Assembly (NCBI GenBank): GCA_964538505.1
Contig: CAZIDY010000010.1
Location: 29,576-93,575 of the forward strand
From: Zeimonas sp964538505
GTDB lineage: Bacteria > Pseudomonadota > Gammaproteobacteria > Burkholderiales > Burkholderiaceae_E
Direction of reading: 5' to 3'
Length of the DNA stretch: 64,000 nucleotides
A program made the translations under genes and the position numbers. How positions within the stretch are numbered: the stretch's first letter is position 1; every line of letters begins with the position of its first letter. The notes below the pieces were generated by a model. It saw only the letters and a program-made list of their open reading frames with translations. It was not told the origin of the DNA and searched no databases. Positions 35,386 through 43,176 of this stretch are shown piece after piece.

Positions 35386-36447
35386 TCAGGGCAGGATCGG
35401 CACCTGCGTCAGCCCCGTATCCTCGGGCAGCCCGAACATCAGGTTCATCACCTGCACGCCCTGCCCCGACGCGCCCTTCACGAGGTTGTCCTCGACGACG
35501 AGCACCATCAGCAGGTCGCTGTCGGGCGGCCGATGCACGGCGATGCGAACGAAGTTCGATGCGCGCACCGAGCGGGTTTCCGGCGCCGAACCGGCCGGCA
35601 TCACGTCGACGAAGGGCTCGTCGGCGAAGCGGCGCTCGTAGAGCGCCTGAAAGTCGAGATCGCGTGCACGCGGGGTGATGCGCGCGTACAGCGTCGAGAA
35701 GATGCCGCGGATCATCGGCACCAGGTGCGGCGTGAACGCGAGCTTCACCGGCTTGCCGGCGACCGCCTCGAGCCCCTGCCGAATCTCCGGCAGATGCCGG
35801 TGCCCGGTGACGGAATATGCACGGAAGTTGTCGCCCGCTTCTGCGAGCAGCGTCCCCACCTCTGCCTTGCGACCCGCGCCCGAAGCGCCCGACTTGCAGT
35901 CGGCGATCAGACTGTCGAGCTCGACCAGGTCGCCTCCTGCGGCACGCGCGGCCTGCGGGTCGACGACCGGCAGGAAGCCGAGCTGCACCGAGGTCGGATA
36001 GCAGCCGGGCAGGCCGATGACGCGCGCATCGCGAATCGCGTCGCGATTCACTTCAGGCAACCCGTACACCGCTTCGGCGAGCACCTCCGGGCACGAGTGC
36101 GGCATCCTGTACCAGCGCTCGAACTCGGCAGTGCTCTTCAGGCGAAAGTCGGCCGCGAGATCGATGAGGCGCACGCCCGCCGACAACAGCTCGGGCGCCT
36201 GCGCCATCGCAACGCCGTGCGGCGTGGCGAAGAAGACGACGTCGCATTTCGACAGCGGTGCAGACGCGGGATCGGTGAAGGCGAGATCGACGCGGCCGCG
36301 CAGCGACGGGAACATCTCCGCCACCGGCAGGCCGGACTCCTTGCGCGACGTGATCGCAACGAGCTCGACCTGCGGGTGCTGCGACAACAGGCGCAGCAAC
36401 TCGACACCGGTGTATCCGGTGCCGCCGACTATTCCGACCTTGATCAT
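35386..36447 (-). CDS. argC: N-acetyl-gamma-glutamyl-phosphate reductase
   Basis: A 353-residue protein. MIKVGIVGGTGYTGVELLRL is the NADP-binding loop, VVFFATPHGVAM follows, VIGLPGCYPTSVQLG carries the catalytic cysteine, and VTGHRHLPEIRQ the active-site histidine region. It performs the third step of arginine synthesis, reducing N-acetylglutamyl-phosphate. It follows rpsI by about 50 bases and ends next to the inverted-repeat hairpin. Confidence 0.97.
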   Translation of the reverse strand: MIKVGIVGGTGYTGVELLRLLSQHPQVELVAITSRKESGLPVAEMFPSLRGRVDLAFTDPASAPLSKCDVVFFATPHGVAMAQAPELLSAGVRLIDLAADFRLKSTAEFERWYRMPHSCPEVLAEAVYGLPEVNRDAIRDARVIGLPGCYPTSVQLGFLPVVDPQAARAAGGDLVELDSLIADCKSGASGAGRKAEVGTLLAEAGDNFRAYSVTGHRHLPEIRQGLEAVAGKPVKLAFTPHLVPMIRGIFSTLYARITPRARDLDFQALYERRFADEPFVDVMPAGSAPETRSVRASNFVRIAVHRPPDSDLLMVLVVEDNLVKGASGQGVQVMNLMFGLPEDTGLTQVPILP

Positions 36448-36496
36448 CGCAAACCTCCGCGACAACCGCCGCCGCTCGAACAGCGGCGTTGCCGGA

Positions 36497-36889
36497 TCAG
36501 CGCTTCGAGAACTGCTTGCGCCGACGCGCCCCGTGCAGGCCGACCTTCTTGCGCTCGACTTCGCGCGCGTCGCGCGTGACGAGCCCGGCGCTCGACAGCG
36601 TCGGCTTGAGCGACTCGTCGTAGTCGATCAGGGCGCGCGTGATGCCGTGGCGAACCGCGCCCGCCTGGCCGGATTCGCCGCCGCCGTGCACGTTGACCAT
36701 GACGTCGAAGGATTCGAGATTCTGCGTGAGATCGAGCGGCTGGCGCACGATCATGCGGCCCGTTTCGCGCGCGAAGTAGTCGTCGAGCGGCTTGCCGTTG
36801 ACGACCATCTTGCCGGTGCCCCGCTTCAGGAACACGCGAGCGACGGAAGTCTTGCGCCGGCCGGTGCCGTAGTAGTAGTCGCCGATCAT
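36497..36889 (-). CDS. rpsI: 30S ribosomal protein S9
   Basis: A 130-residue S9: YYGTGRRKTSVARVFLKRGT, GKMVVNGKPLDDYF, NVHGGGESGQAGAVRHGITR and the C-terminal tail ARRRKQFSKR, whose last Lys/Arg reaches toward the P-site tRNA. It lies four bases downstream of rplM, the invariant bacterial pair. Confidence 0.98.
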   Translation of the reverse strand: MIGDYYYGTGRRKTSVARVFLKRGTGKMVVNGKPLDDYFARETGRMIVRQPLDLTQNLESFDVMVNVHGGGESGQAGAVRHGITRALIDYDESLKPTLSSAGLVTRDAREVERKKVGLHGARRRKQFSKR

Positions 36890-36893
36890 CGGA

Positions 36894-37322
36894 TCAGACC
36901 TCCAGAGCCTTCGGCTGCTGCGCCGTGTGCGGGTGCGTGGCTTCGCCGTACACCTTGAGCTTCTTGATCATCGCGTAGCCGAGCGGGCCCTTCGGCAGCA
37001 TGCCCTTCACCGCCTTCTCGAGCGCGCGGCCCGGGTGGCGCGACTGCATCTGGCGGAAGGTCTGCTGGCGGATGCCGCCCGGATAGCCGGTGTGACGGTA
37101 ATAGATCTTGTCGTCGGCCTTGGTGCCGGTGACCTTGATGCGTGACGCATTCACGACGACGATGAAGTCGCCGGTGTCGACGTGCGGCGTGAACTCGGGC
37201 TTGTGCTTGCCCCGCAGGCGACGCGCGATCTCGGCAGCGAGACGCCCCAGCACCTTGTCGGTGGCGTCTACGACGAACCAGTCGCGCTGAACCTCTTGCG
37301 GCTTGGCGGAAAAGGTCTTCAT
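36894..37322 (-). CDS. rplM: 50S ribosomal protein L13
   Basis: A 142-residue L13: MKTFSAKPQEVQRDWFVVDA, VLGRLAAEIARRLRGKHKPE, YYRHTGYPGG and MLPKGPLGYAMIKKLKVYG are canonical. It is an early assembly protein of the large subunit. A strong sigma-70 promoter lies about 90 bases upstream and probably drives rplM-rpsI (and perhaps argC). Confidence 0.98.
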   Translation of the reverse strand: MKTFSAKPQEVQRDWFVVDATDKVLGRLAAEIARRLRGKHKPEFTPHVDTGDFIVVVNASRIKVTGTKADDKIYYRHTGYPGGIRQQTFRQMQSRHPGRALEKAVKGMLPKGPLGYAMIKKLKVYGEATHPHTAQQPKALEV

Positions 37323-37411
37323 TGAGTCTTCTCTGGAGGGCGACGCGGTGCGCCGGGCCCGGGAATCGACGCTCGACGCGAAAGGCCGACGGGAGCGCGG
37401 AAAAGCCTTTG

Positions 37412-37440
37412 ATTGTAATGCGGCGGGCCCTTTGCGTCAA
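37412..37440 (-). promoter_or_regulatory. sigma-70 promoter of rplM-rpsI
   Basis: On the minus strand TTGACG and TACAAT stand 17 bases apart, near consensus, about 90 bases before the rplM start. The leader between them and the gene was not seen to hold a known L13 autoregulatory fold. Confidence 0.8.
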
Positions 37441-37508
37441 AGCGGCGCCGCCCCACTTGTCGCGCCCCCGGCCGTGTAGGCTGGGCCACGCCTGTTCCGA
37501 ACCCACGG

Positions 37509-37763
37509 ATGAACATGAACGAGCCCCGCGATGGCCGTGCCGTCGTGAACCTCCACGAGGCGAAGACGCATCTGTCGAAGCTGCTCGACCGCGTACAGGC
37601 CGGCGAGGAGATCATCCTCGCCAGGGCCGGCGTGCCGTGCGCGCGCCTCGCACCGCTGGAGTCTGCCCGCTCGTCCCGCAGGCCCGGCCGGCTGCAGGGC
37701 AGGCTCGACGATGCCTTCTTCGAACCGCTCGACGCAGACGAGTCGCGCGGCTGGAGCGGATGA
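37509..37763 (+). CDS. Phd/YefM-type antitoxin
   Basis: An 84-residue protein whose first half, RAVVNLHEAKTHLSKLLDRV then QAGEEIILARAGVPCARLAP, is the Phd fold (NxxxAKxxLSxLLxxVxxGE). It binds its own promoter as a dimer. The C-terminal arm (GRLQGRLDDAFFEPLDADES) would sit across the toxin's active site. A second ATG (37515) is possible. It precedes the PIN toxin by three bases. Confidence 0.9.
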   Translation: MNMNEPRDGRAVVNLHEAKTHLSKLLDRVQAGEEIILARAGVPCARLAPLESARSSRRPGRLQGRLDDAFFEPLDADESRGWSG

Positions 37764-37766
37764 GCC

Positions 37767-38153
37767 GTGCAGGTGCTGCTCGACACGCACGTGCTGCTCT
37801 GGTGGCTGACAGACGACGAGCGCCTGTCTCACGCGGTTCGACGCGTCATCGCCGAACCCGCCAACGAGATCCTCGTCAGTGCAGCCAGCGCGTGGGAGCT
37901 GTCGACGAAGTACCGCCTCGGCAGGCTTCGCGGCTGCGAGGAGATCGTAGTGCGCTACACGGAGATCATCGAAGCCGAGCATTTCCGGACGCTTGCCATC
38001 GAGCCACGTCATGCGCTGCTGGCCGGCACCTACGCCACCCGCCACCGGGATCCCTTCGACCGCATGCTCGCCGCACAAAGCGAGCTCGAGTCGCTGCCGC
38101 TCGCCACCGACGACGAAGCCTTTCGATCCTTTCCCTGCCGAACGCTGTGGTGA
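37767..38153 (+). CDS. PIN-domain toxin (VapC-like, Phd-partnered)
   Basis: The 128-residue protein starts at a GTG and reads MQVLLDTHVLLWWLTDDERL, with LLDTHVLLW being the signature of this PIN subgroup. ILVSAASAWELSTKYRLGRL carries the conserved Glu, and HRDPFDRMLAAQS the RDPFDR acidic residue; LPLATDDEAF completes the site. It is a probable ribonuclease restrained by the preceding Phd protein. Its TGA stop adjoins the A-run that, on the other strand, is the U-tract of the small-RNA terminator. Confidence 0.9.
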   Translation: MQVLLDTHVLLWWLTDDERLSHAVRRVIAEPANEILVSAASAWELSTKYRLGRLRGCEEIVVRYTEIIEAEHFRTLAIEPRHALLAGTYATRHRDPFDRMLAAQSELESLPLATDDEAFRSFPCRTLW

Positions 38154-38215
38154 AAAAAAAACCCGGACGCGAGGCCCGGGTTGAATCCACCAAGGAGGAG
38201 GAGGTGGAGGAGACA
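38153..38215 (-). ncRNA. predicted small RNA with C-rich anti-Shine-Dalgarno-like loop
   Basis: The minus strand carries a near-consensus promoter, then a roughly 62-base transcript: CTGTCTC, a hairpin with stem CCACC/GGTGG enclosing TCCTCCTCCTT, the linker ATTC, and a GC-rich terminator stem (AACCCGG / CCGGGTT) followed by eight or more T. There is no ORF or other minus-strand gene upstream. The exposed CUCCUCCUCC is complementary to ribosome-binding sites, as in 'cuckoo'/CcsR RNAs. A related element lies at 55.6 kb. Transcription start and function are inferred. Confidence 0.68.
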
Positions 38216-38220
38216 GATGA

Positions 38221-38249
38221 ACTATAGCGGAAGCGATGTTGCAGTGCAA
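38221..38249 (-). promoter_or_regulatory. sigma-70 promoter of the predicted small RNA
   Basis: TTGCAC and TATAGT on the minus strand are separated by 17 bases, with the -10 ending about six bases before the predicted RNA start. Confidence 0.75.
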
Positions 38250-38513
38250 GAGGCGCGATTCGGGCGTTGCAAAAGGGCTACGGACGGGCGGTCAACAAGC
38301 TGTAAATAGTTGATATTGCTAATTGTGATGACCGGAAGTGCCTCTCGAAACCGTGCGGAGTGCACGCGTCGAAGTAGCCCCGACAGGGCGCTCCTTCCCG
38401 CACTGCAGCACGGAGGGGACGCACTTGTTCCGAAGCCCGCGTCACCTGGCGTGATGTCGCGGACGCGTACACATCAGAACCAGCGAGAATTGCCGCCTCG
38501 ACAGGAGTATTCG

Positions 38514-38936
38514 ATGCAGTGCACGGTGAAATGGACCGGGCCCGGTGGCATGAGCTTTCTCGCCGAATCGGGCAGCGGGCACGCGGTGGTGATGGACGGC
38601 GCGCTCGAGGCCGGCGGGCGCAATCTCGGCCCCCGGCCGATGGAGATGCTGCTGATCGGCACCGGCGGATGCACCGCATCCGACGTGGTCGTGATCCTCA
38701 GCCGCAGCGGCCAGGACGTGCGCGGCTGCGAAGTGCAGCTGAGCGCCGACCGGGCACCCACCGACCCGAAGGTCTTCACGCGCATCCACTTCCATTTCGT
38801 CGTGCGCGGACGCGGGCTCAAGCCCAACGTCGTCGAGCGCGCGATCCGACTGTCGCACGAGAAGTACTGCTCAGCGTCGATCATGATGGGGCAGACGGCC
38901 GAGCTGACGCACGACTGGGAGATCGTCGAAGACTGA
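38514..38936 (+). CDS. OsmC family protein
   Basis: A 140-residue protein: VKWTGPGGMSFLAESGSGHA, VMDGALEAGGRNLGPRPMEM, LLIGTGGCTASDVVVILSRS and SHEKYCSASIMM. The two cysteines (in GGCTASD and KYCSAS) match the redox pair of OsmC/YhfA thiol peroxidases, and the preceding Pro-Met-Glu is also conserved. It probably reduces organic hydroperoxides in the cytoplasm. The ATG at 38514 is preceded by ACAGGAG. The 270 bases before it hold no gene apart from the divergent small-RNA promoter. Confidence 0.88.
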   Translation: MQCTVKWTGPGGMSFLAESGSGHAVVMDGALEAGGRNLGPRPMEMLLIGTGGCTASDVVVILSRSGQDVRGCEVQLSADRAPTDPKVFTRIHFHFVVRGRGLKPNVVERAIRLSHEKYCSASIMMGQTAELTHDWEIVED

Positions 38937-38976
38937 CCGACGCGGCGGCAGCGGTGCAGTAGCCGGCACGATTGAG

Positions 38977-39046
38977 ACTACAAAATGCGGCGTTCTCGTT
39001 CGTGGAATCGATTCCACGAACGAGAACGCGCGAAATTGAGGTTCGA
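38977..39046 (+). repeat. REP-like palindrome, copy C
   Basis: A perfect 40-base palindrome at 38990-39029 (GCGTTCTCGTTCGTGGAATC and its complement) has the same flanks as copies A and B: ACTACAAAATGCG on one side and CGAAATTGAGGTTCGAA on the other. It lies between osmC-like and coq7, more than 22 kb from the RAYT gene. Confidence 0.88.
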
Positions 39047-39074
39047 ACAGACGCGCTCTACAAACAGGTGCGCG

Positions 39075-39743
39075 CTACAGATAGTGCGCCGTCGTCGTCA
39101 TCACTTTGGAGGCCGCGCGCATCGCCCAGCGCGCCGGAGCCGGCAGGTCGACGCCGCCCAGTCGTCTTGCGTGCTCGCCGTGCCGCGCTTCGTCTTCCTG
39201 CATCGCCGCCACGATCGCGCGTGAACGCGAGTCGGCAGGCGGCAGCCGGTCGAGATGCCGTGCCAGGTGCGATTCGACCTGGCGTTCGGTCTCGGCCATG
39301 AAACCCAGGCTGATGCGATCGCCCATGCGTCCCGCGACCAGCCCGATTGCGAACGAGCCGGCGTACCAGCACGGATTCAGCAGGGAAGGACGCGCCCCGA
39401 GCTCGCGCAAGCGTTCGCGCGTCCAGGCGAGGTGATCGCCCTCCTCGCGCGCCGCCGCCCGAAACTCGCCCTCGAGAACGGGATCGGCCGTGCTGGCCGC
39501 CTGCGCCTCGTAGAGCGCCTGTGCACAGACCTCACCAACGTGGTTCACCCGCATCAGTGCGCCCGAGAGCCGACGCTGCGAAGGCTCGCTCGGCTCGTCG
39601 TCGTCGAAGGCGTCGTTGCGGACCGGCATCGGCCGCGAGGTAGGCGCGGCTCCTGCGAGCGATGCGAAGGCGCGCCCGAATCCGGACAACATCCGGTCGA
39701 GCGGCGTCGGATCGCGCAGCTCATCGGTGGAGATCGTGGACAT
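39075..39743 (-). CDS. coq7: 2-polyprenyl-3-methyl-6-methoxy-1,4-benzoquinone monooxygenase
   Basis: A 222-residue carboxylate-bridged di-iron protein. RVNHVGEVCAQALYEAQAAS and REEGDHLAWTRERLRELG give the first E and ExxH sites, ETERQVESHLARHLDRLP and EDEARHGEHARRLGG the second set. It hydroxylates the ubiquinone ring at C6 in the last oxygen-dependent steps. The N-terminal 70 residues are a variable extension. The start at 39743 faces the divergent porin gene. Confidence 0.94.
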   Translation of the reverse strand: MSTISTDELRDPTPLDRMLSGFGRAFASLAGAAPTSRPMPVRNDAFDDDEPSEPSQRRLSGALMRVNHVGEVCAQALYEAQAASTADPVLEGEFRAAAREEGDHLAWTRERLRELGARPSLLNPCWYAGSFAIGLVAGRMGDRISLGFMAETERQVESHLARHLDRLPPADSRSRAIVAAMQEDEARHGEHARRLGGVDLPAPARWAMRAASKVMTTTAHYL

Positions 39744-39923
39744 GCCGAGCCTCGATGTTGCAGTTGCACCACGAGGATACCCCTCGCCTACGGAGATTCC
39801 TTGCGCTGTCGCCAAACCGTAACGCGCGCTTCCTACCTTGGGGCTCCGTTCCCGCACGGCCACGTTCGTGCGGGTCCTCGCGGCAAAGCCCGCCGCATTT
39901 CTCGGCAAGACAGGGAGCTCCAC

Positions 39924-40973
39924 TTGAAAAGAACACTGGTAACGCTGGCCGTCCTCGGCGCCTTCGGCGGCGCCGCTTCCGCGCAGACGAACATCACCTT
40001 GTACGGGATCGCCGACGCCGGCTTCGGAATCGCCGACACCGACACGCCCGGATCGGACAGCACGACGATGGTCTACACCAGCGTCCAGTCGAGCAGCCGC
40101 TTCGGCATCCGCGGCAGCGAGGACATCGGTTCCGGGCTGAAGGTGACCTTCAACCTCGAGAGCGGCGTCGACATCGACGACGGCGAGGCCGGCGATCCGT
40201 TCTGGGCGCGTCGCGCGGTGGTCGGCCTGGCAGGAGGCTTCGGCGAAGTGCGGCTCGGCCGCGATTACACGCCCGGCTATTCGGCGATCGGAACCACCGA
40301 CGTGATGGGCCTCGGCCTGTTCGGCAACTGGCTGAACTTCGGCGGCAACGGCGGAATCACCAGCCGCAAGAGCAATGGCGTGCACTTCACGAGCCCGGTC
40401 TGGTCCGGCTTCACGTTGCGTGCGATGTACGCGACCGGCGAAGCCGACGACGTGAGCCGGCCGTCCGGCGACGGCGACATGTACGGCGTCTCCGGCGTCT
40501 ATGCGAGCGGCCCGTTGACCGTGCAGGCATATTTCCAGTCGAGCGAAAGCGCCAATGCGGCAGGAAACAACACAGTCGACCGCGACGAGTACGGAATCGG
40601 CGGCCAGTACCGGTTCGGCGCCTTCCGTGTCGCGTTGAACTACGGGAAGGTCGACCGGGAGCTCCCGGCCGGCGGCGACGTCGAGCACGACGCGATCGGG
40701 CTTGGCCTGGGCGCGAAGATCGGCACCGGCGAACTGCTCTTCAACTACATCCAGCAGGAACTCGACAGCGCCGGCAAGCCGGAGGCGAAATCCTTCGGCA
40801 TTGCATACGTCTACCCGCTCTCGAAGCGCACGAACCTGTACGCGACCTACGGTCAGTTGAAGAACGACGATGGGGCGGACTTCGCCCTGCGTGCGGCCGG
40901 GTTCGGCGTCGGCGGCGGCGTTGCGAACACCGAGCCGAAGGCCTTCGCGCTGGGCATCCGGCACCGCTTCTGA
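39924..40973 (+). CDS. Gram-negative porin (Neisseria/Burkholderia type), TTG start
   Basis: The 349-residue precursor starts at TTG 39924 with GGGAGC upstream and has a signal peptide (KRTLVTLAVLGAFGGAASA) cut before QTNITLYGIADAGFG, the typical mature start. SSRFGIRGSEDIGSGLKVTF, RRAVVGLAGGFGEVRLGRDY and the final FALGIRHRF with C-terminal Phe, needed for outer-membrane assembly, are all present. It should form a 16-stranded trimeric channel for small hydrophilic solutes. It is related to the second porin 300 bases downstream but clearly diverged. Confidence 0.93.
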   Translation: MKRTLVTLAVLGAFGGAASAQTNITLYGIADAGFGIADTDTPGSDSTTMVYTSVQSSSRFGIRGSEDIGSGLKVTFNLESGVDIDDGEAGDPFWARRAVVGLAGGFGEVRLGRDYTPGYSAIGTTDVMGLGLFGNWLNFGGNGGITSRKSNGVHFTSPVWSGFTLRAMYATGEADDVSRPSGDGDMYGVSGVYASGPLTVQAYFQSSESANAAGNNTVDRDEYGIGGQYRFGAFRVALNYGKVDRELPAGGDVEHDAIGLGLGAKIGTGELLFNYIQQELDSAGKPEAKSFGIAYVYPLSKRTNLYATYGQLKNDDGADFALRAAGFGVGGGVANTEPKAFALGIRHRF

Positions 40974-41007
40974 GCAGCGAGCGCTCGATCCGGGTAAGCC
41001 CGGATTT

Positions 41008-41029
41008 GCGGGCCGGCGCGCCGGCCCGC
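41008..41029. terminator. GC-rich palindrome after porin 1
   Basis: GCGGGCCGGC / GCCGGCCCGC is a perfect 22-base palindrome 35 bases past the stop, preceded by a smaller CCGGGTAAGCCCGG hairpin. No T-run follows, so termination is likely but not certain. The rest of the 300-base gap before porin 2 holds no gene. Confidence 0.5.
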
Positions 41030-41272
41030 CCTCCACGCGCTTCCGTCCAATTTCTTGCGGCAGACATGCTGCGCGGGAACAACGGCCTGTGTTGCCGGAA
41101 TACGACAGAAATCGGCCGTAGAGGCATCGGAAGGCGCCCGATTCTTTGCTCACCTAGGGAATTTCGCGAGAATACGTTGGACTTCAAACCGGGGATAGCC
41201 TGTCGGCCTCTCGGGGAGTTGCGGCGGCACACCACGCCGACGATTGATTCCAGAAACCTAGGAGAACCTTCA

Positions 41273-42391
41273 ATGAAGAAAACGCTTCTCGCAGTGGCTG
41301 TCGCCGCAGCGCTGCCGGCCGTTGCGTTCGCACAGACGAACGTGACGCTGTACGGGATCGCCGACGCGGGCGTGGGCTGGCAAGACAACGACGTCGACGG
41401 GCAAGACGGTTCGTTGGTTGTGAATTCGGGCTACAACTCGACCAGCCGCTTCGGAATTCGCGGCACCGAAGACCTGGGCAGCGGCCTGAAGGCCACGTTC
41501 AACCTCGAAGGGGGCGTTCAATTCGACACCGGTCGGAGCGACGCCGACATTCCTAGCCGCGCCGCGTTCTGGAATCGCCGCGCGGTCGTCGGTCTGGCCG
41601 GCGGCTTCGGCGAAGTACGGTTCGGCCGTGACTACACGCCCGCCTTCTCGTCGGCCGGGTCGACCGATATCATGGGCTACGGCCTGTTGGGCAACTGGCT
41701 GACCTTCACGGTTCAAGGCGGTATCGAGACCCGTGCAAACAACGGGGTCCACTACACGGGTACTTTTTCGGGCATCACCATCCGCGCCGTGTATGCCGAC
41801 GGCGAACAGCCGAAAACCCGCGTGGGCGGCATAGAAACCGTCGACGGGGCAAGCGGTGATATCTGGGGTCTGTCGGCTGCCTGGGCAGGCGGTCCTCTCA
41901 CGGTCCAAGGCTACTATCAGGAAGTCAACACCAGAGCATCCACTACAGCCCCCATTACCTCGGGAGGCGACTCCGTCAAGCAGATGGGCGTCGGCGCCGG
42001 CTACAACTTCGGCGCGTTCCGTCTTGCGCTGAACTACGGAATTGCAGATGCGGACAACGGCACGACCGTTACCGCGATGCGGGGCGACAAGTTCCAGGGC
42101 CTCGGCCTCGGCGCTGGCGTCAAGCTCGGTACCGGCGAGTTGCTGGCGCAGATCATGCAGTTCAAGGTCGACAACGCCGCAAACGGGCTAAGAGACCCGA
42201 AAGCCACGGGCTTCGGTCTCGCCTACATCCATCCGCTGTCGAAACGTACCAATCTGTACGCCACGTACGGCATGATGCGCAACAACAGCAATGCATCCTT
42301 CGCTGTTCTCGCCTCGGACGTCTCGGTAGGCAGCGGTGCACTGGGTTCGGATCCGCAGGGCTTCGCGGTCGGTATCCGTCACCTGTTCTGA
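41273..42391 (+). CDS. Gram-negative porin, second copy
   Basis: A 372-residue precursor: signal MKKTLLAVAVAAALPAVAFA, mature start QTNVTLYGIADAGVGWQDND, loop-strand motifs STSRFGIRGTEDLGSGLKAT, NRRAVVGLAGGFGEVRFGRD and TNLYATYGMMRN, and an end FAVGIRHLF with terminal Phe. It shares the Porin_4 layout with porin 1. The ATG is preceded by GGAGAA. A clear terminator follows. The unlike loop sequences suggest different pore selectivity, not a recent duplication. Confidence 0.95.
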   Translation: MKKTLLAVAVAAALPAVAFAQTNVTLYGIADAGVGWQDNDVDGQDGSLVVNSGYNSTSRFGIRGTEDLGSGLKATFNLEGGVQFDTGRSDADIPSRAAFWNRRAVVGLAGGFGEVRFGRDYTPAFSSAGSTDIMGYGLLGNWLTFTVQGGIETRANNGVHYTGTFSGITIRAVYADGEQPKTRVGGIETVDGASGDIWGLSAAWAGGPLTVQGYYQEVNTRASTTAPITSGGDSVKQMGVGAGYNFGAFRLALNYGIADADNGTTVTAMRGDKFQGLGLGAGVKLGTGELLAQIMQFKVDNAANGLRDPKATGFGLAYIHPLSKRTNLYATYGMMRNNSNASFAVLASDVSVGSGALGSDPQGFAVGIRHLF

Positions 42392-42431
42392 TCGCGCGCC
42401 GGCTTTCGCCGGCATGCGAAGCAGGCCTGAA

Positions 42432-42459
42432 AGCGCCGGGGAAACCCGGCGCTTTTTTT
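42432..42459 (+). terminator. Rho-independent terminator after porin 2
   Basis: AGCGCCGGG, GAAA loop, CCCGGCGCT, then seven T: a textbook intrinsic terminator. Confidence 0.92.
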
Positions 42460-42511
42460 GTGCCCGACCGTTTTGTTTGAGATGCGAACAGTTCAATCCT
42501 AAACTGTGCGC

Positions 42512-43078
42512 ATGCCCCTTCCCGACGACCCGGCACCCTCGCCTCTCGATCACGAAACGCGCCTGCAGGCGCACGACCACACCGCGCTGCGGCTGTGGCT
42601 GCGGTTGCTCACCTGCACCAGCCTGATCGAGGCATCGGTCCGGCAGATCCTGCGCAGCGACTTCGAGAGCACGCTGCCGCGCTTCGATCTGCTCGCACAA
42701 CTCGATCGCCACCCGCAGGGTCTGCGGATGAGCGAACTGTCGCAACGATTGATGGTAACCGGCGGCAACATCACGGCGCTCGCCGATCAGCTCGAAGCCG
42801 AGGGTCTGCTGCGACGCGAACCGGTCAGCGATGACCGACGCTCGATCCGGCTGAAGCTTTCTACGCTCGGACGCAAGCGTTTCGCCGAGATGGCCGCGGG
42901 ACACGAACGATGGATCGTGTCGCTGTTCGAGGTGCTGTCGCGTGATGAGCAACGGCAACTGCTGGCGCTGCTCGGCAAACTCAAGCCGGGTTTGGTCGAC
43001 GGCAAGCGACGCGCCGAAGCGGCGCGCGCCGCGCGCAGTCGCGCACGACGCGACGCGGCGACACGCGACGCTGCCTGA
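42512..43078 (+). CDS. MarR family transcriptional regulator
   Basis: The 188-residue protein has the MarR winged helix: TLPRFDLLAQLDRHPQGLRM, SELSQRLMVTGGNITALADQ (recognition helix), LEAEGLLRREPVSDDRRSIR (the DDRR wing) and LKLSTLGRKRF. The C-terminal tail is Ala/Arg-rich and basic. It lies 98 bases upstream of an aryl-CoA ligase on the same strand, so it probably controls that gene in response to the aromatic acid or its CoA thioester. The start is ATG 42512; a GTG two codons earlier is possible. Confidence 0.9.
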   Translation: MPLPDDPAPSPLDHETRLQAHDHTALRLWLRLLTCTSLIEASVRQILRSDFESTLPRFDLLAQLDRHPQGLRMSELSQRLMVTGGNITALADQLEAEGLLRREPVSDDRRSIRLKLSTLGRKRFAEMAAGHERWIVSLFEVLSRDEQRQLLALLGKLKPGLVDGKRRAEAARAARSRARRDAATRDAA

Positions 43079-43176
43079 ACGATGCACGACGGATCCGATC
43101 GGCGCTCACAGTGCGCCTGCGGTACCGGGCAATACCGATTTCAACGATGCTTCCAACGAGAACGAGGAGCGCTCCG

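Noticed and set aside
41008..41029. Palindrome after porin 1 as another REP element
   Set aside because: It lacks the GTTCTC...GTGGAAT core and the shared flanks; better read as a terminator-like hairpin.
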